A stretch of 16,765 nt of DNA from Planctomycetota bacterium (GCA_016209665.1 JACQVT010000212.1:1-16765), one strand, 5' to 3'; positions 6,651 through 14,328 are shown, numbered from the stretch's first letter. The notes: generated by a model not told the origin, from the letters alone. Translations and numbers: made by a program.

Positions 6651-7670
6651 CTACTCCATCACCAACGGTGGGCGAAGTGCGGCGCCGTTGACGACCGGAA
6701 ACGCCACCGCTTCGCCAATGTCGCGCTTCCCGAGCGCGTACTGAACCAGCCGCTCGAATCCCATCCCGAACGAGAAGCTTGGCGACGGGAGCGTGGAGAG
6801 CAACTCCTCGACGACCTCCAGGTCCCGTCTGTCGTGCCACGGCAGGCCAGCGCGCCTCTGGGCCGCTCCATCGGTGCTCTCCCAGAAGGCATCGGTGTTG
6901 GACTCGTACTCCTTGCCTGCTCCCAGCTCGCCCGCTTCGGGCACGACCATCTCGAAGAAGGCCGGGCCATCGCGGGACGTGCGCGCGCCGAGGGCGCCAT
7001 AGGGCTCCAGGTGCAGCGGGACCCCCATGATGATGACCGGTCGGTTGCGATTGGCCGCGGCAAGGTCACGGTATTGATCGTGCGAGAGCGGCTCCCCCAC
7101 TCGACCGCCAACCTGCTTCATGGCGTCCGCGTAGGACATGCGAATGGGGTCGCCAAAGGCTTTAGCCTGTTCGCTGACGGCAAGTCGCTCCTTCTCCATG
7201 GCCTGTAGGGCGTTGCCGACCAGTGTGACGCCCAGCTTGATAGCGTCCTCGATACCGCCTCGCCCGACGACCTGGACGTAGCGGAATTCCGTGAGCCAGG
7301 TCGGGATGAGCTCCCCGCGGAACATGGGCGCAACGGTGTAGACGTTGCCCACGCGGGGAAGCAGCGCCTGCAGGTAGCCTCCTGGCACGGAGCTCAACTG
7401 GGCATGGGTCTCGGGTCGTTTGACGACCCCCGTTCTCGTGGCGACTCGCTCGTCGCCCAACGTCACCCGCAGAGGTTCGACGAACGACGATGGGCGTGAG
7501 GCGCGCAAGACCGGAATGATGACCTCGAGATACTTCTGGGACTCCAGTGTGCGCCGCAGGGAACTCAGGACACACGCTGTAGTCCGAACGACGTCCTCCG
7601 AAGCGTCGCCCATACCGGTGTCCCGCAGGTGCCCAACCCGGACAGGCTGCCGTCGTTGTGCCGTAGGCAT
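6651..7670 (-). CDS. Truncated AsnRS/AspRS-like class II aminoacyl-tRNA synthetase paralogue
   Basis: This 339-residue protein is a class IIb-type catalytic core without the roughly 100-residue OB-fold anticodon-binding domain that AsnRS and AspRS carry. Motif 1 is near LEVIIPVLRAS (48-58). LQALLPRVGNVYTVAPMFRGE (100-120) contains the motif 2 Phe-Arg pair (F117, R118), followed by LTEFRYVQV (126-134). Motif 3 is GMGFERLVQYALG (302-314) with Arg307. ATP-dependent amino acid activation is therefore plausible, but normal tRNA charging is unlikely. Relatives of this type include AsnRS-derived asparagine synthetases and aaRS-like enzymes that aminoacylate carrier proteins. ATG 7670 is chosen over ATG 7694 because a G-rich Shine-Dalgarno precedes it. 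It ends in TAG, 46 bp from the convergent GlgC-like gene. With carrier proteins but no adenylation domain nearby, it is the best candidate for amino acid activation. Confidence 0.85.
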   Translation of the reverse strand: MPTAQRRQPVRVGHLRDTGMGDASEDVVRTTACVLSSLRRTLESQKYLEVIIPVLRASRPSSFVEPLRVTLGDERVATRTGVVKRPETHAQLSSVPGGYLQALLPRVGNVYTVAPMFRGELIPTWLTEFRYVQVVGRGGIEDAIKLGVTLVGNALQAMEKERLAVSEQAKAFGDPIRMSYADAMKQVGGRVGEPLSHDQYRDLAAANRNRPVIIMGVPLHLEPYGALGARTSRDGPAFFEMVVPEAGELGAGKEYESNTDAFWESTDGAAQRRAGLPWHDRRDLEVVEELLSTLPSPSFSFGMGFERLVQYALGKRDIGEAVAFPVVNGAALRPPLVME

Positions 7671-7685
7671 GGAAGCCCCCCTTCC
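7671..7685 (-). promoter_or_regulatory. Hairpin with the Shine-Dalgarno G-run in its loop
   Basis: On the minus strand, GGAAG-GGGGG-CTTCC forms a perfect 5-bp stem with a 5-G loop directly abutting ATG 7670. The G-run is the only Shine-Dalgarno-like sequence for this start. TAGGAT at 7698-7693 could be a -10 that puts the 5' end almost at the hairpin base, but no -35 is visible. Confidence 0.4.
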
Positions 7686-7781
7686 GTCGACCATCCTAGT
7701 CCTTCCACGGGACGACGCCTAGCCCTCCACGGCAGGAATCCGCCTGACGCGGTTCGGGGTGTTGGAGCGCCGTGCACGCCC

Positions 7782-7811
7782 TTGAGAGCCGTCGGGCTCG
7801 GCCGATACGCT
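7782..7811 (+). promoter_or_regulatory. Candidate sigma70-type promoter of the mutase-like gene
   Basis: TTGAGA (7782-7787), 18 nt spacing, TACGCT (7806-7811). The -35 matches 5 of 6 consensus bases and the -10 has the key TA...T positions. The predicted start near 7818 leaves a leader of about 28 nt containing AGGGGGG before GTG 7846. Confidence 0.45.
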
Positions 7812-7845
7812 CAGGCTGGCCGGTCGGGATGGCAGGGGGGCAGGC

Positions 7846-8823
7846 GTGACGGTCGCACTCGTGGTACCAAGTTGCCGGGAGGAGCAGGTAGTCCAGTTCC
7901 TGCTCGCCTGGCGTGGGCAGGCCATGGAGGCCGGGGTCCGGGTGTACATCGTGGAAGACGGGCCTGCCCGCACGTTCGATCTGCCGCGCGACGGTGGGGC
8001 CGTCGAGCACCTGTGCTGGGCCGACGCACCGGGGGGGATGCTCGCGTGCATCAACGTCCACACGCCGGGGTGTCGGCAGATCGGGATCTTCCGTGCCCAC
8101 GCCGACGGGGCCGAGGCAATCGTCACCCTCGACGACGACGTGCGGCCCGCCGAGGGGCACAACGCGTTCGAGGCGTTCCGCGAGGTCTTGACCAGGGGCG
8201 TACCGGTCTGGGTCGACCCGCTCCTCAACTACCGCTCGCGGGGCTACCCGGAACGCAACCACGGACTCGTCCCCATCGCCTTCCATGTCGGATCGTTCTT
8301 GACGATTCCAGACGTGGATGGCGAAACGCAGCTTCGCCATGCCGCCGAATTCGGCGAGCGGCCACCCCAGTACGTGCCACGGCCGACCATCGTCCCGGCG
8401 CGGCAGCTCATCCCCGTGAACGGCGGCGTTTGCGGGTGGACGCGCGAGGTGACGCCGTACGTGCACTACACGGTCTGGGACGAGGAGCTGGGCTATCGCC
8501 GGTTCGACGACATCTGGATGGGGATCATCCTCAAGCGGCTGCTCGACCACTGCGGCCTGGCGATGAGCTACGGACCGCCGTGTGTCCACCATGTCCGCGC
8601 TTCGAACGCCGAGCGGAACGCCCGGCTCGAGGCGAATGCGAAGCAATTCAACGAGACGTTCTGGTCTTGGCTCGACCGGGCGCTCGTGGATGCCCTGAAC
8701 CCTGCGGAGCGATCGCTGGCGTCGACGTGGCGGGCCATCGCCGGAGCGCTGCTGCAGATGGACAACCGCTGGGCTCGCCGCGAAGGCGAATGCATGCTGC
8801 GGTGGCGCGAGTTCTTCGCCTGA
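7846..8823 (+). CDS. UDP-arabinopyranose mutase / reversibly glycosylated polypeptide (GT75)-like protein
   Basis: The 325-residue protein aligns by eye with plant UAM/RGP proteins. It has an acidic nucleotide-sugar motif LDDDVRP (95-101), RGYP (132-135) whose Arg corresponds to the reversibly glycosylated arginine of plant RGPs, then IPDVDGETQL (154-163), NGGVCGWTREV (192-202), RFDDIWMGIILKRLLDHCGL (219-238) and a HHVRASNAERN segment (248-258). Plant enzymes interconvert UDP-arabinopyranose and UDP-arabinofuranose; bacterial members are poorly studied and the substrate here is unknown. It is soluble with no signal peptide. The start is GTG 7846 with AGGGGGG about 6 nt upstream. It is transcribed alone, divergent from the synthetase-like gene, and converges on the KAS-like gene with only 3 bp between stops. 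A role in remodelling a sugar nucleotide for the neighbouring biosynthetic genes is inferred. Confidence 0.82.
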   Translation: MTVALVVPSCREEQVVQFLLAWRGQAMEAGVRVYIVEDGPARTFDLPRDGGAVEHLCWADAPGGMLACINVHTPGCRQIGIFRAHADGAEAIVTLDDDVRPAEGHNAFEAFREVLTRGVPVWVDPLLNYRSRGYPERNHGLVPIAFHVGSFLTIPDVDGETQLRHAAEFGERPPQYVPRPTIVPARQLIPVNGGVCGWTREVTPYVHYTVWDEELGYRRFDDIWMGIILKRLLDHCGLAMSYGPPCVHHVRASNAERNARLEANAKQFNETFWSWLDRALVDALNPAERSLASTWRAIAGALLQMDNRWARREGECMLRWREFFA

Positions 8824-8826
8824 CGG

Positions 8827-9747
8827 CTACGCGGCGGGGACTCGCAGCACGGCCCGCAGCCCCAGGGCCGACCAGGATGCGGCTCCGTTGGCGATCACCA
8901 GCACGCGCGAGCCGTCCGGCATGACCCCATCGGTCTGGGCCCGGCAGATGTTGATGAACGGGTCGGCGGAGAAACAGTGGCCCGTGTCTTCGGCGGCCCC
9001 GGGCAGGACTCGGTCGGCCGAGACGCCGGCCGCCATCGTGACGAGTTGGCGGGCTGTCGCGCCGTAGTTGTTCACGACCACCCGATCGAAGTCGGCGCGT
9101 GAGACGCTCATGTCCTCGCACAGCCGATCGACGGCGGCTCTGACGCCCCGCAGGGTCAGCCGCGCGCGCTCGAACGCGGGGCCGTCGGAGGGGACCAGCG
9201 GGAGGGTGGCAGTGGCCACCCCACACAGCTCGAACGAGGGCCGCCGAAGGCGATTCTCCAGCACGCAGGCAGCCGCGCCATCGCCCAGGACCGACAGGCT
9301 CTCGCGGCGCAGACGGCGCCTCGGGCCCGCGCGGTCGGCGGTGACGAACAACACGCGCGACCAGCCCTCGGCGATCATCAGGGCTCTGGCCACGCGAAGG
9401 GCCGGGCCCAGATTGCCGCAGCCGTGCCCGCCGATGGCGACGGCAGCCGCCTGCTGGAGATCGAGGGCGGTGAGCAGCCGGGACAGGGCCTCGCTCTGGC
9501 CTGGCGTGCCCGCGTCGTCAGAAGTGTAGATCACCCCGTCCGGCGGGGGTTCGTCGAGGACGCCGAGCGAGCCGGTGGCCGCTTCGGCGGCAAGCTGCCA
9601 CGTCTTGAGCGGGGCCACGCGCACCCGACGGAGACCTTCCTCGCCAAGCCGGGCTAGCTCCGCGGAGACCTCGGGGTCGTCGAGCGCCTCGAGGGCCACC
9701 GCGTCGCCGAGCGCGAGATGGATGCTGGAGATGTAGATCGCGTTCAT
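8827..9747 (-). CDS. KAS III-like (FabH/thiolase-fold) condensing or acyltransferase enzyme
   Basis: The 306-residue protein has the ketoacyl synthase III architecture: a nucleophile elbow GGHGCGNLGPAL with Cys110, SVLGDGAAACVLE (152-164, equivalent to the FabH GDGAGA block), and C-terminal ANGAASWSALGLR (287-299). FabH uses Cys-His-Asn. The segment equivalent to VPHQAN reads VVNNYGA, with Asn227 at the His position, and the segment equivalent to RxGNTS reads DTGHCFS, with His257 at the Asn position. The two residues therefore look swapped. Such divergence is typical of specialised-metabolism members that transfer acyl groups rather than start fatty acid synthesis. It is about 20 residues shorter than FabH. 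ATG 9747 overlaps the upstream oxidoreductase stop (ATGA), there is no clear Shine-Dalgarno, and it is the last gene of the operon. It ends in TAG. Confidence 0.83.
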   Translation of the reverse strand: MNAIYISSIHLALGDAVALEALDDPEVSAELARLGEEGLRRVRVAPLKTWQLAAEAATGSLGVLDEPPPDGVIYTSDDAGTPGQSEALSRLLTALDLQQAAAVAIGGHGCGNLGPALRVARALMIAEGWSRVLFVTADRAGPRRRLRRESLSVLGDGAAACVLENRLRRPSFELCGVATATLPLVPSDGPAFERARLTLRGVRAAVDRLCEDMSVSRADFDRVVVNNYGATARQLVTMAAGVSADRVLPGAAEDTGHCFSADPFINICRAQTDGVMPDGSRVLVIANGAASWSALGLRAVLRVPAA

Positions 9748-10763
9748 GCCGCGGACTTCGTGCTCGGGTGCGGCTCGGGTGGAATCATGGTCCTCCGGCC
9801 CGACTCGTAGGCTTGGATGGCCGCGAACGCGAGCGCCAGCGCCCTTCTGCCCGCCGAGGCGTGCACTGGAGGCTCTTCATCCCGACGAAAGGCCGCGAGG
9901 ACGGCGTCCAGGTGGCTGTCGAGGATTCGGCGGAAGGCCCTGTCCACGTCGTTGAAGTAGCCCGCTTCCCACACCTCCCGGTGCTCGCTTCCCTTCCGCT
10001 GGTACGTGAAGCGCCGGACCGTGTCCTCCACGAGCACGTGTCCATCCGTGCCGTTGACCTCGAGAAGATGGACGTTGGAGTACTGGTACGAGCTGTCGTA
10101 CGAGCCAACGAGGCTCCCCACAGCTCCGCTGGCGAACTTGAGCGACAGGACGATCGTCGTGAGCCCTCGGCCGGTCATCTCCGTCATCTCGGCCGCAACC
10201 GACTCGATGGGCCCGCACAGGTATTCCAGCATGTCCAGCCCGTGACACTGCGTCTCGATGAGGTTGGCATGGGGGTGTTCGGTCGCGGAATGCTCCCCAC
10301 CGAATCGCCACGTCGCAAACACCAGATCGCCCAGCCTTCCGGACCGGATGGCTTCACGAGCAAGCATCACGGGACGGGCGTAGCGATGGTTGAAGTCGAT
10401 GGCGAAGAAGAGGGCTCTCCGGGCTGCCTCATCGAGCAGCACATCGGCGTCGTCGAGGCTGAACGCGAGGGGCTTCTCCACCAGCAGGGGCACGCCAGCG
10501 CGAATCAGCTCGAGGGTGGGCGAGAACTGCGCCATGTTGGACACGGCGACACTCGCGAAGTCGGGTTTCTCGGCACGCAGCATGTCGTGCAGGTCGACGT
10601 ACGGGCGCGCGCGAAACTCGCGGGCTCGTCGCTCGGCCGCTCGAGGGTCGATGTCCACTAGGGCGCAGAGCTCGACGTCCTGCCGCTCGGAGAAGGCACG
10701 GGCGTGCTCCCCTCCCCACCGGCCGGCGCCGATCACCGCCACGCGCAGTGTGCTCTTCGCCAC
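9744..10763 (-). CDS. Gfo/Idh/MocA-family NAD(P)-dependent oxidoreductase
   Basis: This 339-residue dehydrogenase begins with a Rossmann fold (VAVIGAGRWGGEHARAF, 8-24; acidic VDID at 36-39 suggests NAD binding) and has the family EKPLA motif (96-100), NHRY (125-128) and a catalytic HGLD (174-177, equivalent to HxxD). Members oxidise or reduce hydroxyls of sugars, sugar nucleotides and inositols. GTG 10763 is chosen because TGAGGA lies 7 nt upstream. GTG 10796 would add 11 unconserved residues and has no usable Shine-Dalgarno. The gene lies 42 nt after the phosphatase-like gene and overlaps the KAS-like gene by 4 nt. Its presence next to sugar enzymes points to oxidation or epimerisation of a sugar intermediate; the exact substrate cannot be read from sequence. 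Confidence 0.9.
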   Translation of the reverse strand: MAKSTLRVAVIGAGRWGGEHARAFSERQDVELCALVDIDPRAAERRAREFRARPYVDLHDMLRAEKPDFASVAVSNMAQFSPTLELIRAGVPLLVEKPLAFSLDDADVLLDEAARRALFFAIDFNHRYARPVMLAREAIRSGRLGDLVFATWRFGGEHSATEHPHANLIETQCHGLDMLEYLCGPIESVAAEMTEMTGRGLTTIVLSLKFASGAVGSLVGSYDSSYQYSNVHLLEVNGTDGHVLVEDTVRRFTYQRKGSEHREVWEAGYFNDVDRAFRRILDSHLDAVLAAFRRDEEPPVHASAGRRALALAFAAIQAYESGRRTMIPPEPHPSTKSAA

Positions 10764-10805
10764 AGGGGTGTCCTCAGACGTGGCGGGGCGCGCCACCTCG
10801 CATGC

Positions 10806-11720
10806 TCACGGCCGCACCGACAAGGTGCTCCTCAGGTCGGCGAGCGCCTCGGCCTCAAGCCGGAGCCGTGCCCGAGCGAACGATGCGAGGTCGCCGTACC
10901 GCCCGACCAGGCAGGCGAGAGTCGACCTCAGGGTCTCCGGCGACACGCCCATGAGCTCGTCGATCATCGTCCGCGTGATTCCGGCGCGCGGCTGGTGAGC
11001 CAGCAGGTCGGATGCCCAGGTCTCATCCCGGAGTGCCTCGTTGGAGAGGCGGTAGTCCGCGACGATGTCGGCGTGTCCAACGCCGACCAGCCCGAGCACG
11101 ATGGCTACGACCAGACCGGTCCGGTCCGCGCCAAGTCGGCAGTAGACGACGGCGGGAAGGTGCTCGCGCCGCCGCAGGGTGTCGCAGATCTCGGCGAACA
11201 CCTCGGCGTGCGCTTCCAGCAGGGCCTCGTAGGCGCGTGCGGTCCTTCGGATGCGGATCTGCCGGGCAACCTCCAGCGTCCGCTCGACGTGCGCGACGAA
11301 GGCGGACGTGGTGTCCGGCTGCTCGGGGAGCAGCTCGTGGAGCCAGGACGTTGCGAGACCGGATGGTTCCGCGGCGGGGAACGGCAGCTCGAGCAGGTTC
11401 CAGCCCAGCTCGGCCGCACGCTCCGCATCTCTGCGCCCGCTGCCCTCTTCGCGCGTCTTCAGGCTGATGGCCGTCCTGATGCCTAGGCGCCGAAGGGCTG
11501 CAAGCCCCTCGGCAGTGGCCCCTGACAGGTCGTCCGCCCGGTACAGGCGCCCCCACCGCGTCCAACCGCCCGAAGTCGTCGCGTAGCCGCCGACGTCGCG
11601 GACATTTCGGAGACCGGCCACCCGCAAGAAGCGACCAGTCGGCGGAGGCCCGCCAAGGGGGCGCGCCAGATGGCCTATCGACCCGGCAGGCGCTGAGGCG
11701 CGAGCCCGCTTACCGCTCAC
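10806..11720 (-). CDS. Tyrosine-phosphatase-like protein (Y_phosphatase3 / LipA-MptpB type)
   Basis: The 304-residue protein has NVRDVGGY (39-46), WGRLYRADDLSG (56-67) and the signature CRLGADRTG (194-202), a CX5R loop with nucleophile Cys194 and Arg200. These are the marks of the bacterial tyrosine/phosphoinositide phosphatase family containing MptpB and LipA. The typical H-C-T-A-G-K-D-R loop is altered (Tyr before Cys, Arg-Leu in the loop), so substrate preference may differ. In a biosynthetic operon it may dephosphorylate a small-molecule phosphate such as a sugar phosphate intermediate (inference). The frame is open upstream to 12047, but that part is antisense-like and lies inside the preceding gene. 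GTG 11720 is preferred because it makes a GTGA overlap with the preceding stop; GTG 11729 is an alternative. Confidence 0.85.
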   Translation of the reverse strand: MSGKRARASAPAGSIGHLARPLGGPPPTGRFLRVAGLRNVRDVGGYATTSGGWTRWGRLYRADDLSGATAEGLAALRRLGIRTAISLKTREEGSGRRDAERAAELGWNLLELPFPAAEPSGLATSWLHELLPEQPDTTSAFVAHVERTLEVARQIRIRRTARAYEALLEAHAEVFAEICDTLRRREHLPAVVYCRLGADRTGLVVAIVLGLVGVGHADIVADYRLSNEALRDETWASDLLAHQPRAGITRTMIDELMGVSPETLRSTLACLVGRYGDLASFARARLRLEAEALADLRSTLSVRP

Positions 11721-12736
11721 GTCTGCCACGCGGCCACGTTTGCGCCTGAGGCGGACAACCACTCCTTCAGCCGCCGCCAGACGGGCGCGTGGGCGAACTC
11801 CCGCTCTGTCCGTTCGACGAGTGCCCTGAGGACGGCCGAGCGTCCCGGCGCATGCTGGTCTTCGGCCGAGAAGACGGCCTTCTCGAACCATAGATGCACG
11901 TAGTCGACGCTCTCCTTTCGCTCGTCGAACCTGCCGCGATCGACGACCCAGAATGGCGCGATGAGGTTGCGTGGGTCGTCGGACACGCCCATCCCCCGTT
12001 TGCGTCTCAGCGCCTCCCAATGGCGTCCGTGCGGGCCACACGTCCACATGTCATTCAGCAGCGACTGGAAGATGAGCCCGTGCTTGGAGGCGAGCATCCC
12101 CATCAGCCGCTGGTCGGCGAAGATCGCGATCCTATTCGGCGGAACGTTGGCGTTCGCCTCGACCGAGCGGATCGCGTAGCTTTCGGCCAAGGCAGCATAG
12201 GACCGAAAGAACTCGGGTACTGCCACGTACAGGAAGGCGATGTTCGGCACGAGCGTGGCAAAGTCCAGGTCTGTCGGAAGCGGGAATCCCTCGGGGATGA
12301 ACTGTTCCTCGAAGGGTGGATACCAGGGCGGTGTGGGCAGCTCCCAGTGCAGACAGCAGAGGTCAGCTTCCCTGTACGGGAAGCACCCTGGGTCCGCAAG
12401 CACGAAGTCGAGATCCATCGCCACGAATGGATGCGGAATCGATCCGAGCACGTGCATCCGTGCGACGCATGGCGCGAGCGCCGGGTCGACGCCGCAGCGG
12501 GCGGTGTAGGCGTCGAGGCAGCTCACGTCGATGTGGTCGTACGCATCGACGACGCCCACCTCCCGGTAGAATCCCACGCCACGCGAGTCCGTGTACAGGA
12601 CCATCTCGCCACCCTGCTTCCGCCAGAACAGGGCGGCGGCAGTGCTTGTCAGGAGCTCGAGCGGGTCCAACGCGTATTCGGCGTCGGGCCGACGCACCGC
12701 GAACGGCGCGGTCCAGTTGACGTGGACTCCCAGCAT
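11717..12736 (-). CDS. DUF6734-like / GT-A-like glycosyltransferase-type protein
   Basis: The 339-residue product resembles DUF6734-type proteins, which look like GT-A-fold sugar transferases. An N-terminal HVNWTAPF (5-12) is followed by a Rossmann-like strand EMVLYTDSRG (44-53), then the acidic MDLDFVLADP (107-116), which could be a DxD metal/nucleotide-sugar motif, and several Trp- and Pro-rich acceptor-side segments (LPTPPWYPP). No signal peptide or transmembrane segment is seen. I cannot name a reaction: the family has no well-defined biochemistry that I know of. ATG 12736 overlaps the PCP-C stop as TGATG. The frame extends upstream to 13186 but overlaps the PCP-C gene and is not protein-like there. 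Tight coupling with the PCP-C protein suggests they act on the same intermediate. Confidence 0.7.
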   Translation of the reverse strand: MLGVHVNWTAPFAVRRPDAEYALDPLELLTSTAAALFWRKQGGEMVLYTDSRGVGFYREVGVVDAYDHIDVSCLDAYTARCGVDPALAPCVARMHVLGSIPHPFVAMDLDFVLADPGCFPYREADLCCLHWELPTPPWYPPFEEQFIPEGFPLPTDLDFATLVPNIAFLYVAVPEFFRSYAALAESYAIRSVEANANVPPNRIAIFADQRLMGMLASKHGLIFQSLLNDMWTCGPHGRHWEALRRKRGMGVSDDPRNLIAPFWVVDRGRFDERKESVDYVHLWFEKAVFSAEDQHAPGRSAVLRALVERTEREFAHAPVWRRLKEWLSASGANVAAWQT

Positions 12737-14328
12737 CAATCCGCCATTCCTGCGTGCGGCGTCTGGCGTGCCAGCTGGAGGAACGCGTCTCGGAACCGGT
12801 CGGCCATGGCGGACGCGGTCGAGTCGGCATACTGCCAGCAGCCGTACTCCCATCGGTGGTGAAGCACGCGGTTCCGCCTGTCCAGCCACAGCGACAGAAA
12901 CAGCGAGAAGTCCTTGACGACCTTCGAGCTCCACACCTTGGTTCCCATGGCGGCCTTCGCCAGGCTGAGCCCGTCCTCGTCCACCACGTCGCCGTTGTAC
13001 TGCACGATCACTCGAGGTCGAGCCGGTCGATCGGGAATGTTCGGGTAGCGTTCGGGCGCGTACATCAGGAACTCGACGTCGAGAGCGACCGGCTTCATCC
13101 GCTCCACCTCCTCGGCGACGTAGCCGAGCGACTCGCGGCGCAGACGCGGCAGGCTCAGGAACACCTGGAGCTGCTGGATGAAGCATCCAACGGTCCCACT
13201 CACGTTCAGGGCGTTCGGGCTCCAGGATCGACCGTGATGGACGACTCCGAGATGTGACCAGTCGGCGTCGGCAGACGTCGCCAGGGCGGCCGCACCAATG
13301 GCGAGCAGCTCAACGTTGCGGTGCACCTGGAACTGGTCGCCGGTCGGCAGGGCAAACGAGGCCGGATGGAATCGGACCGTGTCGCCCGTGTGCTCCGCGG
13401 TGGGATCGTCGATCGTGATCGGGTGCGCGCCGAAGACCTCGGGTCGCTCGACATAGTCGGCGATCTTCTGGAAGTGCTCGGGAGTCTGGACGTACGTTTC
13501 GACGGCGGCGGCGTACCGGGCGTACGAGACCGATGGCGCTCGAAGAGGCGTCTGTTGCTCGCCCAGGTAGCCGCGAAGCTGCTCCCGCACGAGATCGCAG
13601 GAATAGCCATCACAGATCGCGTGATGAACGTACATCAGGATCTGGTGCAGCGACTCCGTGTGCTGGACCGCCAGCGCGCTGACGAGGCGTGGAAGGCCGA
13701 TGTCCAGCTCCCGCAACTCCCCGAGGATTGCCGCCGCCTCGGCCTCCAGCGTGGCGCGATCCATCGTCCTGGCGTCGATGTATCGCACGCTGTAGGCGCC
13801 GACCGGGGCCACGTCCATGCTCCAGCCGCCGCGCTCAGGTATCGAGCGGATGCGCAGGGCGTCGTGGACCCGGATGAGCTCCTCCAATCCGCCTGCGAGG
13901 CGACGGATGTCCGGGCACTCGACGAGGAACGTCATGAGCGCGACGAACTGGTTGCGCTGCTCGTCAACCGTGGCGAAGCTCCGGCGATGGAAGGGCAGCT
14001 GAAAGAGCCTGCTGGGCGGCTGCCGGTCTTCGGGCGGCGCGCCCGCCACCGCCCTGCGGCAGTGGCGCGTCATCTGCCGGAGCTGGAGACCAGGTTCCGC
14101 GGCGACGCGGTCGAGATCGACGTCGTAGCCGCGCTCATTCAGCAGGACGATCGCCCGAATGAGGCTCAAGGAGGACCCGCCGAGCTGGAAGAAGTCGTCG
14201 TCCTCCTCAATCGAGGGCAGGCGCAGCACCTGCCGCCAGCACTCGGCGACGGCTTCCGCCGTCTCGAGGTCGGACGCGGATGAATTGGCCGCCGCCGCGA
14301 GTCCGTCGATGAGGTCTCCACCGGTCAT
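12736..14328 (-). CDS. NRPS-type PCP-condensation didomain protein
   Basis: This 530-residue protein has an N-terminal carrier domain (about 20-95) with DDFFQLGGSSLSLIRAIVLL (44-63), where Ser53 is the phosphopantetheine site. It is followed by a condensation domain (about 105-525) with MYVHHAICDGYSCDLV (232-247, HHxxxDG active site, His236 catalytic), RNVELLAIGAAALA and GTVGCFIQQLQVF (378-390). There is no adenylation, thioesterase or second carrier domain. The C domain should join an acyl or aminoacyl group on a carrier to a second nucleophile, or release it onto a free acceptor. ATG 14328 is supported by TAGGAG, which overlaps the stop of the methyltransferase gene, with 6 nt spacing. The carrier must be loaded in trans, possibly by the aaRS-like enzyme or the KAS-like enzyme (inference). 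Confidence 0.9.
   Translation of the reverse strand: MTGGDLIDGLAAAANSSASDLETAEAVAECWRQVLRLPSIEEDDDFFQLGGSSLSLIRAIVLLNERGYDVDLDRVAAEPGLQLRQMTRHCRRAVAGAPPEDRQPPSRLFQLPFHRRSFATVDEQRNQFVALMTFLVECPDIRRLAGGLEELIRVHDALRIRSIPERGGWSMDVAPVGAYSVRYIDARTMDRATLEAEAAAILGELRELDIGLPRLVSALAVQHTESLHQILMYVHHAICDGYSCDLVREQLRGYLGEQQTPLRAPSVSYARYAAAVETYVQTPEHFQKIADYVERPEVFGAHPITIDDPTAEHTGDTVRFHPASFALPTGDQFQVHRNVELLAIGAAALATSADADWSHLGVVHHGRSWSPNALNVSGTVGCFIQQLQVFLSLPRLRRESLGYVAEEVERMKPVALDVEFLMYAPERYPNIPDRPARPRVIVQYNGDVVDEDGLSLAKAAMGTKVWSSKVVKDFSLFLSLWLDRRNRVLHHRWEYGCWQYADSTASAMADRFRDAFLQLARQTPHAGMAD

Noticed and set aside
8824..8826. Three-base gap between convergent stops of the mutase-like and KAS-like genes
   Set aside because: Compact convergent ends are normal in dense genomes. 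There is no room for a terminator, but nothing else suggests function.
7629..8924. Plus-strand open frame of 431 codons overlapping the mutase-like gene
   Set aside because: Arg, Pro and Gly-rich alternative frame. The 7846-8823 frame carries the conserved RGP/UAM motifs.
11721..12047. Upstream extension of the phosphatase-like frame
   Set aside because: It lies entirely inside the DUF6734-like gene and is Arg-rich without conservation. GTG 11720 with the GTGA overlap explains the start better.
12737..13186. Upstream extension of the DUF6734-like frame
   Set aside because: It overlaps the condensation domain coding region in another frame and is not protein-like. ATG 12736 at the TGATG junction is the natural start.
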